From positions 62,001-126,000 of the forward strand of contig NZ_UETB01000004.1 in NCBI RefSeq assembly GCF_900116375.1: DNA of 64,000 nt. The letters run 5' to 3'. This DNA comes from Georgenia satyanarayanai (GTDB lineage Bacteria; Actinomycetota; Actinomycetes; Actinomycetales; Actinomycetaceae). A program made the translations under genes and the position numbers. This document shows positions 39,557-47,096 of the stretch, one piece after another; positions within the stretch are counted from its first letter, which is position 1, and each line of letters opens with the position of its first letter. The notes under the pieces were generated by a model. The model did not search any database. It was not told where the DNA came from and saw only the letters and a list, made by a program, of their open reading frames with translations.

Positions 39557-41166
39557 CACTGCCCTCCCCTCAGCGCCTCGGCCGGGTCCCGGCCCTCACG
39601 CCACGCGTCGACCGCGGCCCGGCCGGCCGTCGCCTCCGGGTCGACCCAGTTCCCGTCGTCGTCGGTGGCCTGGTCTACGAGCTCGTCGATGTCCCGGACC
39701 CCGAGCGCCGACAGCATCAGCTTCAGGGTCTGCACCGGCGGCATCTTGCCGGTGCCGTCCGCGTCGACGATCGCCTTCATGATCGTCTCGAGCGGGGTGT
39801 CGTCCAGCGCCGGCCACACGACCTCGATGGTGTCGTCGTCCGCGTTCGCATCCCCGGCCAGGGACACGACCTCGCGGGGCGCGTGCGGGTCGCGGATGAC
39901 GGTGCCCTTGAGCGGCCCGCCTGGCGCTTTCACGGCTTGCCGGATCACGTACTGGGCGAGGGCCCGGTACGTGTCGGTCCACAGGGCCTGCCGCTGCATC
40001 ATGGCGAGCCGGGTGGGGAGGTTGAGGGTCTCGGCGACCGCGCGCGCACCGGTCTGGCCGGGGTCGGACAGGAGGGTGGTGACGGGGATGTCGAGGGCGG
40101 CGGCGACCATGGTGGCGAGCGGCCGCCCGGACTCGGCGTCGATGGTGGCGCCGGTCTTCGGGATGGCCTCGAGGGTGACGTCCTCGGGGCCGTGGAACGT
40201 GGCGCCCGCGTTGGTGTCGTTCCCGGTCGGGGTGGTGCCGGCGGGGCGTCGGGAGAGGGCCTGGCGGAGCTTCGCGGACTTCGAGCCCTTGGAGGTGGCC
40301 CGCCACGCGAACTGCGACAGCGACTTGACGAGGGTGGCCCAGTCGGCGAGGAAGTCGCGGTACGCGCGGGCCCAGGCGAGGGCGGCGTAGGCGTCTCCGA
40401 TGCCGAACTGCCACCCGTCGAGGTGGTTGACCTTCACGTGGTGGACCGGGGCGTCCCAGTGGACGGGGTGGCTCTGCTCGCCGTGCTCTATGAAGCGGGG
40501 CCGGCGTGCGGGCCAGTAGTCGAGCGCCGGGTAGAAGTCGGTGCGGATCGTGGACACGACCCGGCCCTGCTCGTTCACCCCGCGGGCGGTCCACTGGCGG
40601 CGGTAGAACCACGGCTCGGACCGGTCCTCGGGGTTCGTGATGACCTCGGCGACCTCGTCGAACGGGATGGTGCGCAGCTGCACGTGCCCGGTGCGGGGGT
40701 TCGTGAAGCACGCGATGAACAGGTTCCCGTCCGTTCCGAGGCCCCGCTCGAGGGTCTCCTGCGCCTGCCCGCCGGTGACGGCGGCCTGGTTGCCGGGGTC
40801 GCCCCACCATGCCTGGATGACGGCGTTGACGTCCTGCTGCCCGTCCTCGCCCTGCCCGTTGGCGCGCGCGGAGATCTCGACGCCCTGCCCGAACACGTAG
40901 GCCTGCCGCACGGCGAGGCCGCGCTTGATGAGGGGGTTGCCGATGGCGAAGACGCGGGCGTTGCGGGCCATCGAGCGCAGGCCCTCGCGGGAGAACTCCT
41001 GCTCCATGCCGGCGGTGAGCTTCGTCCAGCCGGCGTCGTCCATGGCGAGCTCGAGGTCAGCGAGGGACTCGCGCAGGACCTCGACCTCGTTGCGGTAGCG
41101 GGCGGTCTCTTCGACGGCGTGCTCGATGAGCGTGGAGCGGGTGAGGAGGTTGCCGAGCAGGGCCAC
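39556..41166 (-). CDS. Portal protein
   Basis: A 536-aa portal of the SPP1/HK97 type. The region GNPLIKRGLAVRQAYVFGQGVEI (residues 75-97), the NLFIACFTNPRTGHVQLRTIPFDEVAEV block and the long stem helix (DWATLVKSLSQFAWRATS) with the ALDIPVTTLLSDPGQTG loop are typical. It forms the 12-mer ring at the DNA entry vertex and binds terminase. GTG 41166 has GGAGAGGAGA upstream; the gap to terminase is 21 nt. Confidence 0.93.
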   Translation of the reverse strand: MALLGNLLTRSTLIEHAVEETARYRNEVEVLRESLADLELAMDDAGWTKLTAGMEQEFSREGLRSMARNARVFAIGNPLIKRGLAVRQAYVFGQGVEISARANGQGEDGQQDVNAVIQAWWGDPGNQAAVTGGQAQETLERGLGTDGNLFIACFTNPRTGHVQLRTIPFDEVAEVITNPEDRSEPWFYRRQWTARGVNEQGRVVSTIRTDFYPALDYWPARRPRFIEHGEQSHPVHWDAPVHHVKVNHLDGWQFGIGDAYAALAWARAYRDFLADWATLVKSLSQFAWRATSKGSKSAKLRQALSRRPAGTTPTGNDTNAGATFHGPEDVTLEAIPKTGATIDAESGRPLATMVAAALDIPVTTLLSDPGQTGARAVAETLNLPTRLAMMQRQALWTDTYRALAQYVIRQAVKAPGGPLKGTVIRDPHAPREVVSLAGDANADDDTIEVVWPALDDTPLETIMKAIVDADGTGKMPPVQTLKLMLSALGVRDIDELVDQATDDDGNWVDPEATAGRAAVDAWREGRDPAEALRGGQ

Positions 41167-41187
41167 GGTGTCTCCTCTCCGCGGGGG

Positions 41188-42714
41188 TCAGTACGTGCCG
41201 AGGTAGGTGTGCGGGTCCATGTCCTCGACGAGGTCGTCGCTGGTGACCATGTCCTCACCGGCGATGAGCGGGTGGAGGAGCAGCTGGTTGATGGCCTGCG
41301 ACAGGGCGTCGATGGTGTCGTCGTGGGAGCCGTTGGGGAACGCGCGTGCTTCCTCGAGGAGGTCCTCGACGTTCGGGAGGAGTGCCGCCTCGGGGATGTG
41401 CACGTTGCGGGAGTGCACGAACGGGGAGATGGCGGCGGCGCGCGCGTACTTGCTGCCCTCGGGTTCGACGGGGATGAGGCCGGGGACCTGCCGGGCGAGC
41501 GCGTTGATGACCGCGGGCCCGTTGGCCTTGTCCTCGACGAACTTCGCGGACGCCTGCGGCCACCTGGCGGTCATGGCCTTCACGGCGGCGATCGACTTCG
41601 TGAACGAGAGCCGGTCACGGACCTGGTCGAGGAGCCACACGTCGACGCCCTGCCGGAGCCACACCTGCCCGACGACGTAGTCGCTGGACTTCGTGTCCTT
41701 GAACGCCATGTCCCACGACTGGACGAGCTCGAAGTCGTGCCCGGGGATGATCCTGGCGCCGTCACCGCGGTCGTACCAGAGGGGCTGGTCGTAGCGGGAC
41801 CACTCGGCGGGGAACAGGTCGCCGGAGTCGGGGGAGGGGCGGCCCTGGTAGAGGCTGGCCCAGGTGCGGGGTCCGGCCTGCCGTTTGCGGCGCTCCCACT
41901 GTGCGCGGGTGCGGGGCACGAGGCGGCCGGTCTTGCGGTCCTTGTAGGTGCGGGCCGACTCCATGAACTCGCCGGGCTGACGGCCGAGGGGGTCGGTCTC
42001 GCCCTTTTCGGGGCGGTGGTCGGCCTGGGCGGGGATGTTGACGACGCGCCACTGGTCGCCGTCGTCGGACTTGAGGAGGCGGCCGGCGAGGTCGTCGTGG
42101 TGCCACCGGGTGAGGATGAGGATGACCGGGGCGCCGGGGGCGAGACGCGCGGACGCGACGTCGGTCCACCACTCCCACACGCGCTCACGGAACGTCTCGG
42201 AGTCGGCCTGCTCACGGTTCGACAGGGGGTCGTCGATGAGCATGACGTCCGCGGGCCTCGAGGTGAGGCCACCGCCGATGCCGACGGAGTAGACGCCGCC
42301 GACGTGGCCGGCGAGCTCGAACTCGTTCTGCGCACCGACGTCGTCGGCGATGCGGATGCCGAGCTCGTCGGCGTGGGTGGTGATCTCGCCGCGGATGAGG
42401 CGGCCCATGCGGCGGGCGGGCCCGGCGGCGTAGGACGCGACGACGATGCGGTCGTCGGGGTGGGTGGCGAGCCGGTGGACCGGGGTCCACTTCGTGGTGA
42501 GCGTGCTCTTGCCCTCCTGCGGGGGCATGGACACGATGAGGCGCCCGTCGAGGGTGTCGAGGGTTTCGGCGATGGCCTCGTTGATGAGGTCGATGGCGGG
42601 GGTGCGCCGGAACTTCGGGTCGAGGGCGCCGGCCATGTCCGCTGGGGTGGCCCAGCGGGGGGCGGCGGGGGGCTCGAAGGAGCGGGCGGCGTGCTCGAGG
42701 AAGGCGAGGTCCAT
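41188..42714 (-). CDS. terL: Terminase large subunit
   Basis: A 508-aa packaging motor. The ATPase has Walker A SMPPQEGKST (62-71) and Walker B VMLIDDPL (157-164), then an RWHHDDL segment. The C-terminal nuclease of RNase H fold has SWDMAFKDTKSSDYVVG, KFVEDKANG and HDDTIDALSQ with the acidic metal ligands. I start at ATG 42714, with AAGGAGG 10 nt upstream; an ATG at 42768 would add 18 residues. The gene is separated from terS by the plus-strand gene pair 42800-43688 and the gene at 43769. Confidence 0.96.
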   Translation of the reverse strand: MDLAFLEHAARSFEPPAAPRWATPADMAGALDPKFRRTPAIDLINEAIAETLDTLDGRLIVSMPPQEGKSTLTTKWTPVHRLATHPDDRIVVASYAAGPARRMGRLIRGEITTHADELGIRIADDVGAQNEFELAGHVGGVYSVGIGGGLTSRPADVMLIDDPLSNREQADSETFRERVWEWWTDVASARLAPGAPVILILTRWHHDDLAGRLLKSDDGDQWRVVNIPAQADHRPEKGETDPLGRQPGEFMESARTYKDRKTGRLVPRTRAQWERRKRQAGPRTWASLYQGRPSPDSGDLFPAEWSRYDQPLWYDRGDGARIIPGHDFELVQSWDMAFKDTKSSDYVVGQVWLRQGVDVWLLDQVRDRLSFTKSIAAVKAMTARWPQASAKFVEDKANGPAVINALARQVPGLIPVEPEGSKYARAAAISPFVHSRNVHIPEAALLPNVEDLLEEARAFPNGSHDDTIDALSQAINQLLLHPLIAGEDMVTSDDLVEDMDPHTYLGTY

Positions 42715-42799
42715 CGAAATTGAACCTCCTTGAGCCAACCTCCTGGGATGCTCCTGAGTGATCCCCACACCGGCGGGGAAACGAGACGAGGAGAAGTCG

Positions 42800-43078
42800 A
42801 TGACGACGTACTTGGTGACCTATGACCTGACCGCTCCCGGCCGCAACTACGACGACCTATATGAAGCGATCAAGTCCTACGGGACGTGGGCGCATGTCGT
42901 GGAATCGGTCTGGGAGATCTGCTCGGACACGACGACTGCCGCGCATGTCCGCGATCATCTCGGCCAGTTCCTGGACGGTAACGACAAGATTTTCGTGACC
43001 GTCGTCGGGAGAGAGTCGGCTTGGCGGGGACTGCGCGAGTCTCTAACGGCGTGGCTGAAAAAGAACCACGGCGAGTGA
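42800..43078 (+). CDS. Stand-alone Cas2-like/SinR-family protein
   Basis: A 92-aa ferredoxin-fold protein. TTYLVTYDLTAPGRNYDDLYEAIK (first strand with the YDL Asp, then helix), a VVESVWEICSD second strand and GNDKIFVTVVGRESAWRG match the family annotated as Cas2-like or SinR family. No cas1 gene or CRISPR array is in the window. GAGGAGAAG lies 4 nt before ATG 42800. It is on the plus strand, divergent from terL, and followed after 97 nt by the gene at 43176. RNA or DNA binding is plausible; nuclease activity is not established for the family. Confidence 0.75.
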   Translation: MTTYLVTYDLTAPGRNYDDLYEAIKSYGTWAHVVESVWEICSDTTTAAHVRDHLGQFLDGNDKIFVTVVGRESAWRGLRESLTAWLKKNHGE

Positions 43079-43175
43079 GTATGCGGCGAGGCGCGACGAT
43101 TCGAATGTCAGAGGTCCGTGCGACTCTCGGCTCGATCTCCACATCGGGTGGAGGCAGAGACCGAAGGAACGCCAG

Positions 43176-43688
43176 ATGAGTTTGACCTATGAGCAGCAAG
43201 AGCGTGCGCAGAAGCTGTACCAGGCCATGCTGACGACGCCGCACTGGGTGGGAGGTGACGGCAGAAGCCCTCTGTGGTGGGGGCACCTGGTGTCGTCGAT
43301 CCTCGTCGTGACGGGTGAGGATGAGATCACCTACGTGACCCTGCGGAGCGAGGGCCGTGAGGATGAGGCCGGCGCCTTCGACCTCGAGGGGGTCATCTTC
43401 ACTGATCGGGTCGCCGTTCACTTCACCGGTGTTGCGGTGGACCGCAATGACTACCTCAGGGAGCCGGCCGTCCAGGCCGTGCCGCTGAGCGAGCTCACGT
43501 CGGTCGACGTCTGGTCTGAGGCGGACACTCAGGATCAGCTCACGGGGATGACGTGGCCGGGGAACGTAAAGGCGACGTTGCTGTTCCGGTCAGGGAAGTC
43601 GGTCGCCATTCCGCTGCGGCGACCTCAGAACCAGGACGAGCGCACACCGCTGCAGAGGGTGGTGGTTGGGCTGTCGCGCCACCTGTGA
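43176..43688 (+). CDS. Hypothetical protein downstream of Cas2-like gene
   Basis: A 170-aa soluble protein. A helix (TYEQQERAQKLYQAM) precedes a beta-rich domain with alternating strands (VSSILVVTGEDEITYVTL, VIFTDRVAVHFTGVAV, VKATLLFRSGKSVAIPL), suggesting a PH-like or beta-sandwich fold. GAAGGAACG lies before ATG 43176. With the Cas2-like gene it forms a plus-strand two-gene module, ended by the hairpin at 43695. I do not recognise the family. Confidence 0.65.
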   Translation: MSLTYEQQERAQKLYQAMLTTPHWVGGDGRSPLWWGHLVSSILVVTGEDEITYVTLRSEGREDEAGAFDLEGVIFTDRVAVHFTGVAVDRNDYLREPAVQAVPLSELTSVDVWSEADTQDQLTGMTWPGNVKATLLFRSGKSVAIPLRRPQNQDERTPLQRVVVGLSRHL

Positions 43689-43694
43689 GGACCG

Positions 43695-43733
43695 CGAACG
43701 CCCCTCGGCCGCCGGGGGCGGGAGGGGCGTTCG
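43695..43733. terminator. 12-bp perfect hairpin between convergent genes
   Basis: Arms 43695-43706 and 43722-43733 (CGAACGCCCCTC and its complement) with a 15-nt loop. It lies after the plus-strand gene at 43176 and downstream of the minus-strand gene 43769, so it may end both. Confidence 0.8.
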
Positions 43734-43768
43734 ACCCGGTGTCTAGAGACACCTGTCCGAGGCGAACG

Positions 43769-44737
43769 TTACGAGACTCTGTCCCGCGGCGCAACCATCG
43801 ACACGCCGAGGGCGTCGCGGAGGTCGCCGAGGCGGAACAGGGGCCGACCGGACCGGTCCTTGCCGCGCATCGGCACGGGTGCGGTGGTCGTGCCTTCCGC
43901 GTGGTCGCGCTTGGCCCGGTGTGCCCACACGCGCAGGGTGCCGGGCCGGGCGTCGGGGAGGGCGGCCTCGGCGTCCTTGACGGTGACGAGGGTGTCGGGG
44001 TCGAGGCGTGCGGCGTCGGCGAGACGGATCCGCGCGGCCATCCGGTAGGCGGCGTCGCTGTAGTGCATGCCGCAGGTCTCACAGGTGATGTCGTCCCCGA
44101 GGCCGTCGCGGCGCCACTCGCGGACGAGGTGGCCGCCGCACTCGATGCAGGACTCTCCGGTGCGCTGGGGCCGGTAGGGGTCGAAGGCCTGGGCGGTGTG
44201 GAGGAGCTCGCGCATCTCGGTGCGGTAGTCGTCCCAGGCGGCGGGGCCGGGGTGGTTGGCGGCCCAGATGAGGTGGGCGCTGAGGTAGTTCGCGGGGGCG
44301 GTGGTGCTGGCGCCCGGGTCACCGGACTTCTCGGCCCAGGCGTCGGCCCACTCGGTGAGGACGTCGTCGACGCCGGCGGGGGAGCGAACGCCGCGGGCCT
44401 GGTAGTACCAGTCGTCGATGTCGCGGCCGAGGTCGTGGGGGATGGTGGCCTCAGAGGGGCTGCCGCCGACGTTCGTGGGGTCGTAGGCGATGGCGCGCAC
44501 CGGGGATGGCGGGTCATGGGCGATGCGGTCGCGGGCGGTGACGATGTCGGTGAGGAGCTGCTGCTCCTGCTCGAGGCAGCGGGCGCAGATGGGGAGGGAG
44601 GTGCCGGTGGGGTGGCCCTCGTCGGGCTCGTCGGATGGGCGGTGGACGATGCAGGTGGGGGAGGTTTCGGGGCAGGTGGCGCAGGTCCAGGTGCCGTGCT
44701 CGTCGGGGACGGTCCAGATGTGCAGGTGCTCGGTCAT
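43769..44737 (-). CDS. Phage protein with zinc motifs and HTH-like C-terminus
   Basis: A 322-aa protein. Near the N-terminus, TWTCATCPETSPTC and PICARCLEQ give two Cys-x2-Cys units; a zinc-ribbon (SCIECGGHLVREW and ITCETCGMHY) lies near residues 215-245. The C-terminal 75 residues hold TVKDAEAALPDARPGTLRVWAHRAKR and PLFRLGDLRDALG, a MerR/excisionase-like winged HTH. The N-terminal start is ATG 44737. It lies between the terminase subunit genes and may be a DNA-binding regulator of packaging or late expression. The family is not recognised. Confidence 0.65.
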   Translation of the reverse strand: MTEHLHIWTVPDEHGTWTCATCPETSPTCIVHRPSDEPDEGHPTGTSLPICARCLEQEQQLLTDIVTARDRIAHDPPSPVRAIAYDPTNVGGSPSEATIPHDLGRDIDDWYYQARGVRSPAGVDDVLTEWADAWAEKSGDPGASTTAPANYLSAHLIWAANHPGPAAWDDYRTEMRELLHTAQAFDPYRPQRTGESCIECGGHLVREWRRDGLGDDITCETCGMHYSDAAYRMAARIRLADAARLDPDTLVTVKDAEAALPDARPGTLRVWAHRAKRDHAEGTTTAPVPMRGKDRSGRPLFRLGDLRDALGVSMVAPRDRVS

Positions 44738-44742
44738 GTGGG

Positions 44743-44868
44743 TCAGTCCCCTTCGCGGTCGTGGTGCTGGTGTTCGGTGGCGATGTCGTGGGCGATGGCG
44801 GCGGCGACGATCGCGATGAGGCCGGCGTAGATGCCGAGCGCCCAGTCGAGGAACTCGTGCGCGGTCAC
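44743..44868 (-). CDS. 41-aa small membrane protein
   Basis: One hydrophobic segment (LDWALGIYAGLIAIVAAAIA) and a His/Asp-rich tail (HDIATEHQHHDREGD). GTG 44868 overlaps the stop of the terS gene (GTGA), and its own stop lies 6 nt before the next start. Function is unknown. Confidence 0.5.
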   Translation of the reverse strand: MTAHEFLDWALGIYAGLIAIVAAAIAHDIATEHQHHDREGD

Positions 44869-45548
44869 GGCGCCCCACCTCCCGCGGCCAACGCCCGAAG
44901 CTCGCGCGGCACGATCTCCACCACGGACTCCTGCCACACGTCCCGCATCCCCGGCGCCATGCCGGCGGCGAGGAGCTGCTCGAGCATGCCGTCCAGGACC
45001 CGGCGAATCACACCGGCGACGAGAGCGCCCTGCGACTCGGCGAGCCGCACCCTGCGCTCCTCCACACCGGCCTTCAACGCCGCGGAGGCGACGGTGACGA
45101 GGTGCTTCCGCTCCCGCTCGTACAGCACGTACCAGATGGACGGGGCGGCCTCCTGCGTCGTGCCACGATCATCACCGCCGGTCTTCTCCCGGGTGACACC
45201 CCACACGAGCGAGTGCTGGCCACCCAGGTCGGCGAGCTCACCGTCGGAGTCCTCGACCTCACGCGACGGCTGCTGCTCGAGTTCCTGCACCTTCCCGCGC
45301 AGCCACTGCACGTGACCCGCCGTCCACCGCACCTCCTCGAGCAGCGCCTCCGTCGGGCTGATGTCACGCGGCAGCCCCAACGTCGTCACCGCCGCGAGCG
45401 CCTGCTGCTCCGCCACACGCCGCGCCGCAGCGGCCCTCGCACGCTGCGTGGCCCCGCCATGGACGCGGCACACGGTGCCCCCGGCGATGGCCTGACGGGC
45501 GCACTGCTGCCCGGTGGACTTCGCGGTCGCGCTGCACTGCTGCGCCAT
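44865..45548 (-). CDS. Terminase small subunit-like protein
   Basis: A 227-aa protein. An N-terminal zinc motif CSATAKSTGQQCARQAIAGGTVC with RVHGG, as found in many phage small terminases (HGGA pattern), is followed by a helical region (RVAEQQALAAVTTLGLPR, TEALLEEVRWTAGHVQWLRGKVQELEQQ). The C-terminal part is helical with a basic/Ala-rich end. It would recognise DNA for packaging with TerL. ATG 45548 is chosen; GTG 45554 overlaps the preceding stop. Confidence 0.78.
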   Translation of the reverse strand: MAQQCSATAKSTGQQCARQAIAGGTVCRVHGGATQRARAAAARRVAEQQALAAVTTLGLPRDISPTEALLEEVRWTAGHVQWLRGKVQELEQQPSREVEDSDGELADLGGQHSLVWGVTREKTGGDDRGTTQEAAPSIWYVLYERERKHLVTVASAALKAGVEERRVRLAESQGALVAGVIRRVLDGMLEQLLAAGMAPGMRDVWQESVVEIVPRELRALAAGGGAP

Positions 45549-45550
45549 GG

Positions 45551-45847
45551 TCACACCCGCCCTTCATGAGGATGGTTCTCGGCGGGGGGCTCCATGAGGG
45601 TCGCCAGCGGGTTGGCCTCCATCTCGGCGAGCTGCTCACCGAGAGCGGCCAGGCTGGTCGCCACCTCTGCCTGACTGATGCCGCAGTCGCGGGCCAGGCT
45701 GTCGAACGCGTGGGCGGCGTTGATGACGGCCTGGTCGTGGGCCTCGAGCCAGGTGTTGAACACGGCTTCGGGGTCGACGAGCCTGCCGAAGCGGGCGCGG
45801 ATGCCCTGGGTGACCATGGTGTGGACGTCGCTGGTGGTGAGCATCAT
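45551..45847 (-). CDS. 98-aa helical protein, unknown
   Basis: An amphipathic helical protein (VHTMVTQGIRARFGRLVDPEAVFNTWLEAHDQAV, LARDCGISQAEVATSLAALGEQLAEM). ATG 45847 overlaps the TGA of the resolvase gene. Its stop overlaps the GTG in front of terS. Its place between resolvase and small terminase suggests a role in late DNA handling; this is inference. Confidence 0.6.
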   Translation of the reverse strand: MMLTTSDVHTMVTQGIRARFGRLVDPEAVFNTWLEAHDQAVINAAHAFDSLARDCGISQAEVATSLAALGEQLAEMEANPLATLMEPPAENHPHEGRV

Positions 45848-46383
45848 GGCTGCTCCTGGGTGGGCCAGTGGGCGGCGTCGAGGGCCGCGGTGTGGGTGAG
45901 GGGCATGTCGTCGATGGGGTGGCCGAGGTGTCGGGTGCCCATGGCGGCGAGTACGAGCGCGTCGGCCTCGTTGTTGTTCACGACCTCGACGGTCGGGTAG
46001 CGGCGGGCGACGGCGAGGAGGACGGCGTCCTTGGGGGCGTTGCCCTTGCCGGTGGCGTACTTGGCGCGACCGGCGGGGGTGACGGTGGCGGTGGGGTAGC
46101 CACGGCGGTGGAGGGCGTGCGCGACGAGCCACCACAGGCCGTGGCGGTCGAGCTGGCCGCCTTGGCGTGCCTGGCCGAGGGAGGGGGACTCGAGGACGAC
46201 GAGCTGGGCGTCGCCGAGGTTGTCGAGGATGGTGGTGGTGAGGCGGTCGAGACGGGCGGCGCGGGCGGGGAGGGTGGCGTCGGCGGTGCCCTTGCTGGTG
46301 ATGGTGTCGACGGTGGTGCCGCCGGTGTACGCGTGGGCGATGCCGGTGGCGGTGAGGGAGAGGTCTATTCCGACGACGTGCAT
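45844..46383 (-). CDS. RuvC-like Holliday junction resolvase
   Basis: A 179-aa RNase-H-fold endonuclease. GIDLSLTATGIA (Asp 6), VVLESPSL (Glu about 65) and the C-terminal NNNEADALVLA (acidic pair) are the metal ligands of RuvC-type enzymes, with KDAVLLAVARRYP between. It probably resolves branched phage DNA before packaging. ATG 46383 is 11 nt from the preceding stop. Confidence 0.85.
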   Translation of the reverse strand: MHVVGIDLSLTATGIAHAYTGGTTVDTITSKGTADATLPARAARLDRLTTTILDNLGDAQLVVLESPSLGQARQGGQLDRHGLWWLVAHALHRRGYPTATVTPAGRAKYATGKGNAPKDAVLLAVARRYPTVEVVNNNEADALVLAAMGTRHLGHPIDDMPLTHTAALDAAHWPTQEQP

Positions 46384-46394
46384 TTCGGGGCCTT

Positions 46395-46820
46395 TCAGTA
46401 CGGGGGGTTTTCGGGGAATCCGTGGTTAGTGGTATTTGTCGTGGGAATGGGTGGGCCGGTGGCGAGTGGGCGAAAGCCGCACCGGTGCTTTATGACGACG
46501 ACGCATTCGGTGGCGGGTCGGTGGCGGGTGATGGGGCGGATGCCGGGCCAGGTGCGGCCGGAGAGCTGGTGGCGGCCGGGGGTGCCGTGGAGCTGCCAGG
46601 TGGGGAGGCCGAGGATGATCGCGGCGGCTTCCTCGAGGGGGGTGGCGGGGTGGGGGTCGACGATGGCGAGGGTGGCGATGGCGGGGGCGTCGTAGCCGGC
46701 GATGACGGCGCGGCCGCAGCGGGGGCACCAGCCGGGCTTGGCGTAGCCGGCGGCGAGGCCGAGGGGGAGGCCTAGGCGGGTCTCGATGGCGGTCTGGACG
46801 TAGGTGGGGAGGCGGCTCAT
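46395..46820 (-). CDS. Hypothetical protein with zinc-ribbon motif
   Basis: A 141-aa protein with an N-terminal helix and the CPRCGRAVIAGYDAPAIATLAIVD zinc-ribbon-like region, a PTWQLHGTPGRHQL middle and a Cys-x-x-Phe-containing end (IKHRCGFRP). ATG 46820 has GGAG 8 nt upstream. It lies between the primase and the resolvase. No function is assigned. Confidence 0.6.
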   Translation of the reverse strand: MSRLPTYVQTAIETRLGLPLGLAAGYAKPGWCPRCGRAVIAGYDAPAIATLAIVDPHPATPLEEAAAIILGLPTWQLHGTPGRHQLSGRTWPGIRPITRHRPATECVVVIKHRCGFRPLATGPPIPTTNTTNHGFPENPPY

Positions 46821-46851
46821 CGGTCCGCTCCGGATGACGGATGACACTTCT

Positions 46852-47096
46852 TGTGAAGTCGGTTGCCGCCACACCCGTGTGTATGCGCGCGCGTTAGGGG
46901 CTTTGGGGTGTGAAGAAGTGTCACAAGCGTCATAAGCGTCACGACATAGGGGCTGACCTGCGGCGATGCGAGGTGACACTTGGGTGACACTTCTCCGGGA
47001 ATGACACTTAGGTGGAGGCTCATGGGGGTCACCAGCCGTACTCGGAGCCGGGTGATGACACTTCGGGTGACGGATCGTCGTCGTCGGATGACGCTT
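46852..47096. repeat. Cluster of TGACACTT/TGACGCTT octamers, possible origin iterons
   Basis: TGACACTT occurs at 46852, 46974, 46985, 47002 and 47056; its inverse AAGTGTCA at 46916; the variant AAGCGTCA at 46925 and 46934, and TGACGCTT at 47089. Nine copies fall in 245 bp that cover the 3' end of the primase-helicase gene and the gap after it. Clustered repeats next to the replication gene suggest a replication origin or a binding array. The gap 46821-47028 contains no clear gene. Confidence 0.6.

Noticed and set aside
42758-43078. CRISPR-Cas adaptation module
   Set aside because: A Cas2-like protein is present, but I found no cas1, no effector and no array of regularly spaced direct repeats in the window.
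46817-47023. Possible 68-aa gene in the gap after the primase
   Set aside because: Its sequence comes mostly from the TGACACTT repeats and has no ribosome site; I treat it as noncoding repeat DNA.
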